Shown piece by piece: positions 17,926 to 18,775 of a stretch of DNA of 18,775 bases. Source of the DNA: Suillus spraguei (lineage: Eukaryota; Basidiomycota; Agaricomycetes; Boletales; Suillaceae); contig JABCPU010001006.1 in NCBI GenBank assembly GCA_016800925.1, positions 1-18,775 of the forward strand, written 5' to 3'. A model generated the notes under the pieces. It had not been told where the DNA came from. It made no database searches and was given only the letters and a program-made list of their open reading frames with translations. Positions within the stretch are counted from its first letter, which is position 1. Each line of letters opens with the position of its first letter. The position numbers and the translations under genes were made by a program.

Positions 17926-18593
17926 CTACAAAACGGTCAGCTTGTTGCCACCATTACGGGTGACATGATCCTTTATCTCTGGAGTCTCAGGTGTCCTTCA
18001 TTTCGACAACACATATCATGGCGCCTCCCTCATTAATTTCATTGGCATCCCGTGTTGCAACTGATCCTTCAGCGGGTAATAAATTCAAGTTCGGATCTTC
18101 TCTATATCGCAACAATTGTCTTGTGAAAATATTTGTCAAGCCAGCAAGCTGCGTTTGCGTCGGTCAAACAAGCCGCTTTGCGACCCCAAATTATGCCTGG
18201 TATGAAGCGACGACGATGGATTGATTGTAGTGTACATCTATCTGTCGCGATTGCGGACAGTTCCTCGAATACCCTATTATGTAAATAAACCATAGGAGTG
18301 CCAATTGAATTTGCGAGGTGGTTAGAATCGTTTTATGCTTCCTGGGAAAAGATAGCATTAGTTGCACATAACGCAGTAACTAGCGCAAGGATCGTGGGAA
18401 ATACCAGTGGCTCAAACTGTCCCTCGAGTCGGATACGATGCAAGGTCGTATTCGAGAATTGGGCCTGCTGTCGGTAAACCGTGTTGTTGGTCGTAGTACT
18501 GTACTTCCAAAGTAGATGAGTCAGGCCGGCTAACTCCGATTAAGCGAATTAGGGTTACTATTCTAGACGGTAGATGATCCAACAGCCCTCACG
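17926..18593. other. Intergenic stretch before the GPATCH1-like gene
   Basis: No gene is recognised. Frames are at most 77 codons. A polyadenylation-like AATAAA lies at 18284-18289 on plus and might end a transcript from the WD40 remnant. The last roughly 100 bases should hold the promoter and 5' UTR of the next gene. Confidence 0.45.
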
Positions 18594-18775
18594 ATGAGCA
18601 CAGCGAGGCTGAAGCGCAAGCTCGGTGACCTAGGCATCAATACATCCAGCAGAAAGGCAAACGAGAACTTTTGCCTTGGTGCGTAAACCTTCTCCAATTC
18701 TCGCAGCTTGCAAACTCTCACTGACCACTACTGGCACAGATCGGCACCCGTTGCTCCACTCGAAAGTCGAAAGAC
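18594..18775 (+). CDS. GPATCH1-like G-patch protein, N-terminal part (runs off the window)
   Basis: The ATG at 18594 opens MSTARLKRKLGDLGINTSSR then KANENFCL. A GT-AG intron (about 18679-18739) with donor GTGCGT and acceptor GCACAG follows. After it, ATCGGCACCCG continues like the family motif IGTPLPPLEK-x-KD that starts GPATCH1 proteins, which are linked to the spliceosome. The observed bases fit that motif only if one base is missing at each of three points (ACCCG, GCTCC, GAAAG), and the intron phase is also off by one. The call rests on this short stretch and on a family motif I recall. The G-patch itself would be further right. It is either a damaged gene or a region of base-calling errors. 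Confidence 0.5.

Noticed and set aside
1..18775. tRNA, rRNA, CRISPR array
   Set aside because: No cloverleaf with matching anticodon arm, rRNA-like sequence or regularly spaced repeat was seen; the organism appears eukaryotic.

Overview
The window looks like a degenerate, repeat-rich stretch of a filamentous basidiomycete (Agaricomycetes) genome. The signs are a Ty3/gypsy chromovirus with a C-terminal chromodomain, genes with many GT-AG introns of about 47-61 bp, a secreted aspartic protease family of the polyporopepsin type, and a conserved Mak11-like WD40 gene followed by a GPATCH1-like gene. Families were recognised by reading translations by eye; no search was run.

Layout. 1-4015: remains of two gypsy-type LTR elements, with two 472-bp LTRs (955-1426 and 3544-4015), a broken integrase/chromodomain end, and two broken copies of an extra ORF carrying two CCHC zinc knuckles between the chromodomain and the 3' LTR. 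4016-5035: AT-rich, no gene seen. 5036-15235: several copies of a duplicated module built around a secreted pepsin-like protease on the minus strand (copy A 5154-6638, copy B 8836-10323, copy D 13256-14742), plus a rearranged, mostly inverted fragment (copy C, 10780-11556). The modules also carry a shared upstream flank, a shared downstream flank and, for B and D, a piece of a WD40 gene. A dead Tc1/mariner-like transposase lies at about 11990-12605, and a fragment of its terminus at about 7455-7540.

15409-16926: a Mak11/PAK1IP1-type WD40 gene on the plus strand with five exons, apparently carrying three single-base deletions. This is the source (or closest relative) of the WD40 pieces at 8196-8400 and 12640-12835. 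16927-18593: mostly non-coding, with a WD40-repeat remnant at 17610-17925. 18594-18775: the start of a GPATCH1-like gene that runs off the window.

Only protease copy B can be spliced by eye into an unbroken frame (six exons, 1233 nt, 410 residues). Copies A and D keep the same exon structure but are frameshifted, both losing frame at nearly the same place in the last exon. The local history seems to be repeated segmental duplication, inversion and decay around a protease gene that originally stood head-to-head with the WD40 gene. Because several frame breaks in otherwise conserved genes are single-base deletions, uncorrected long-read assembly errors must be weighed against real pseudogenisation.
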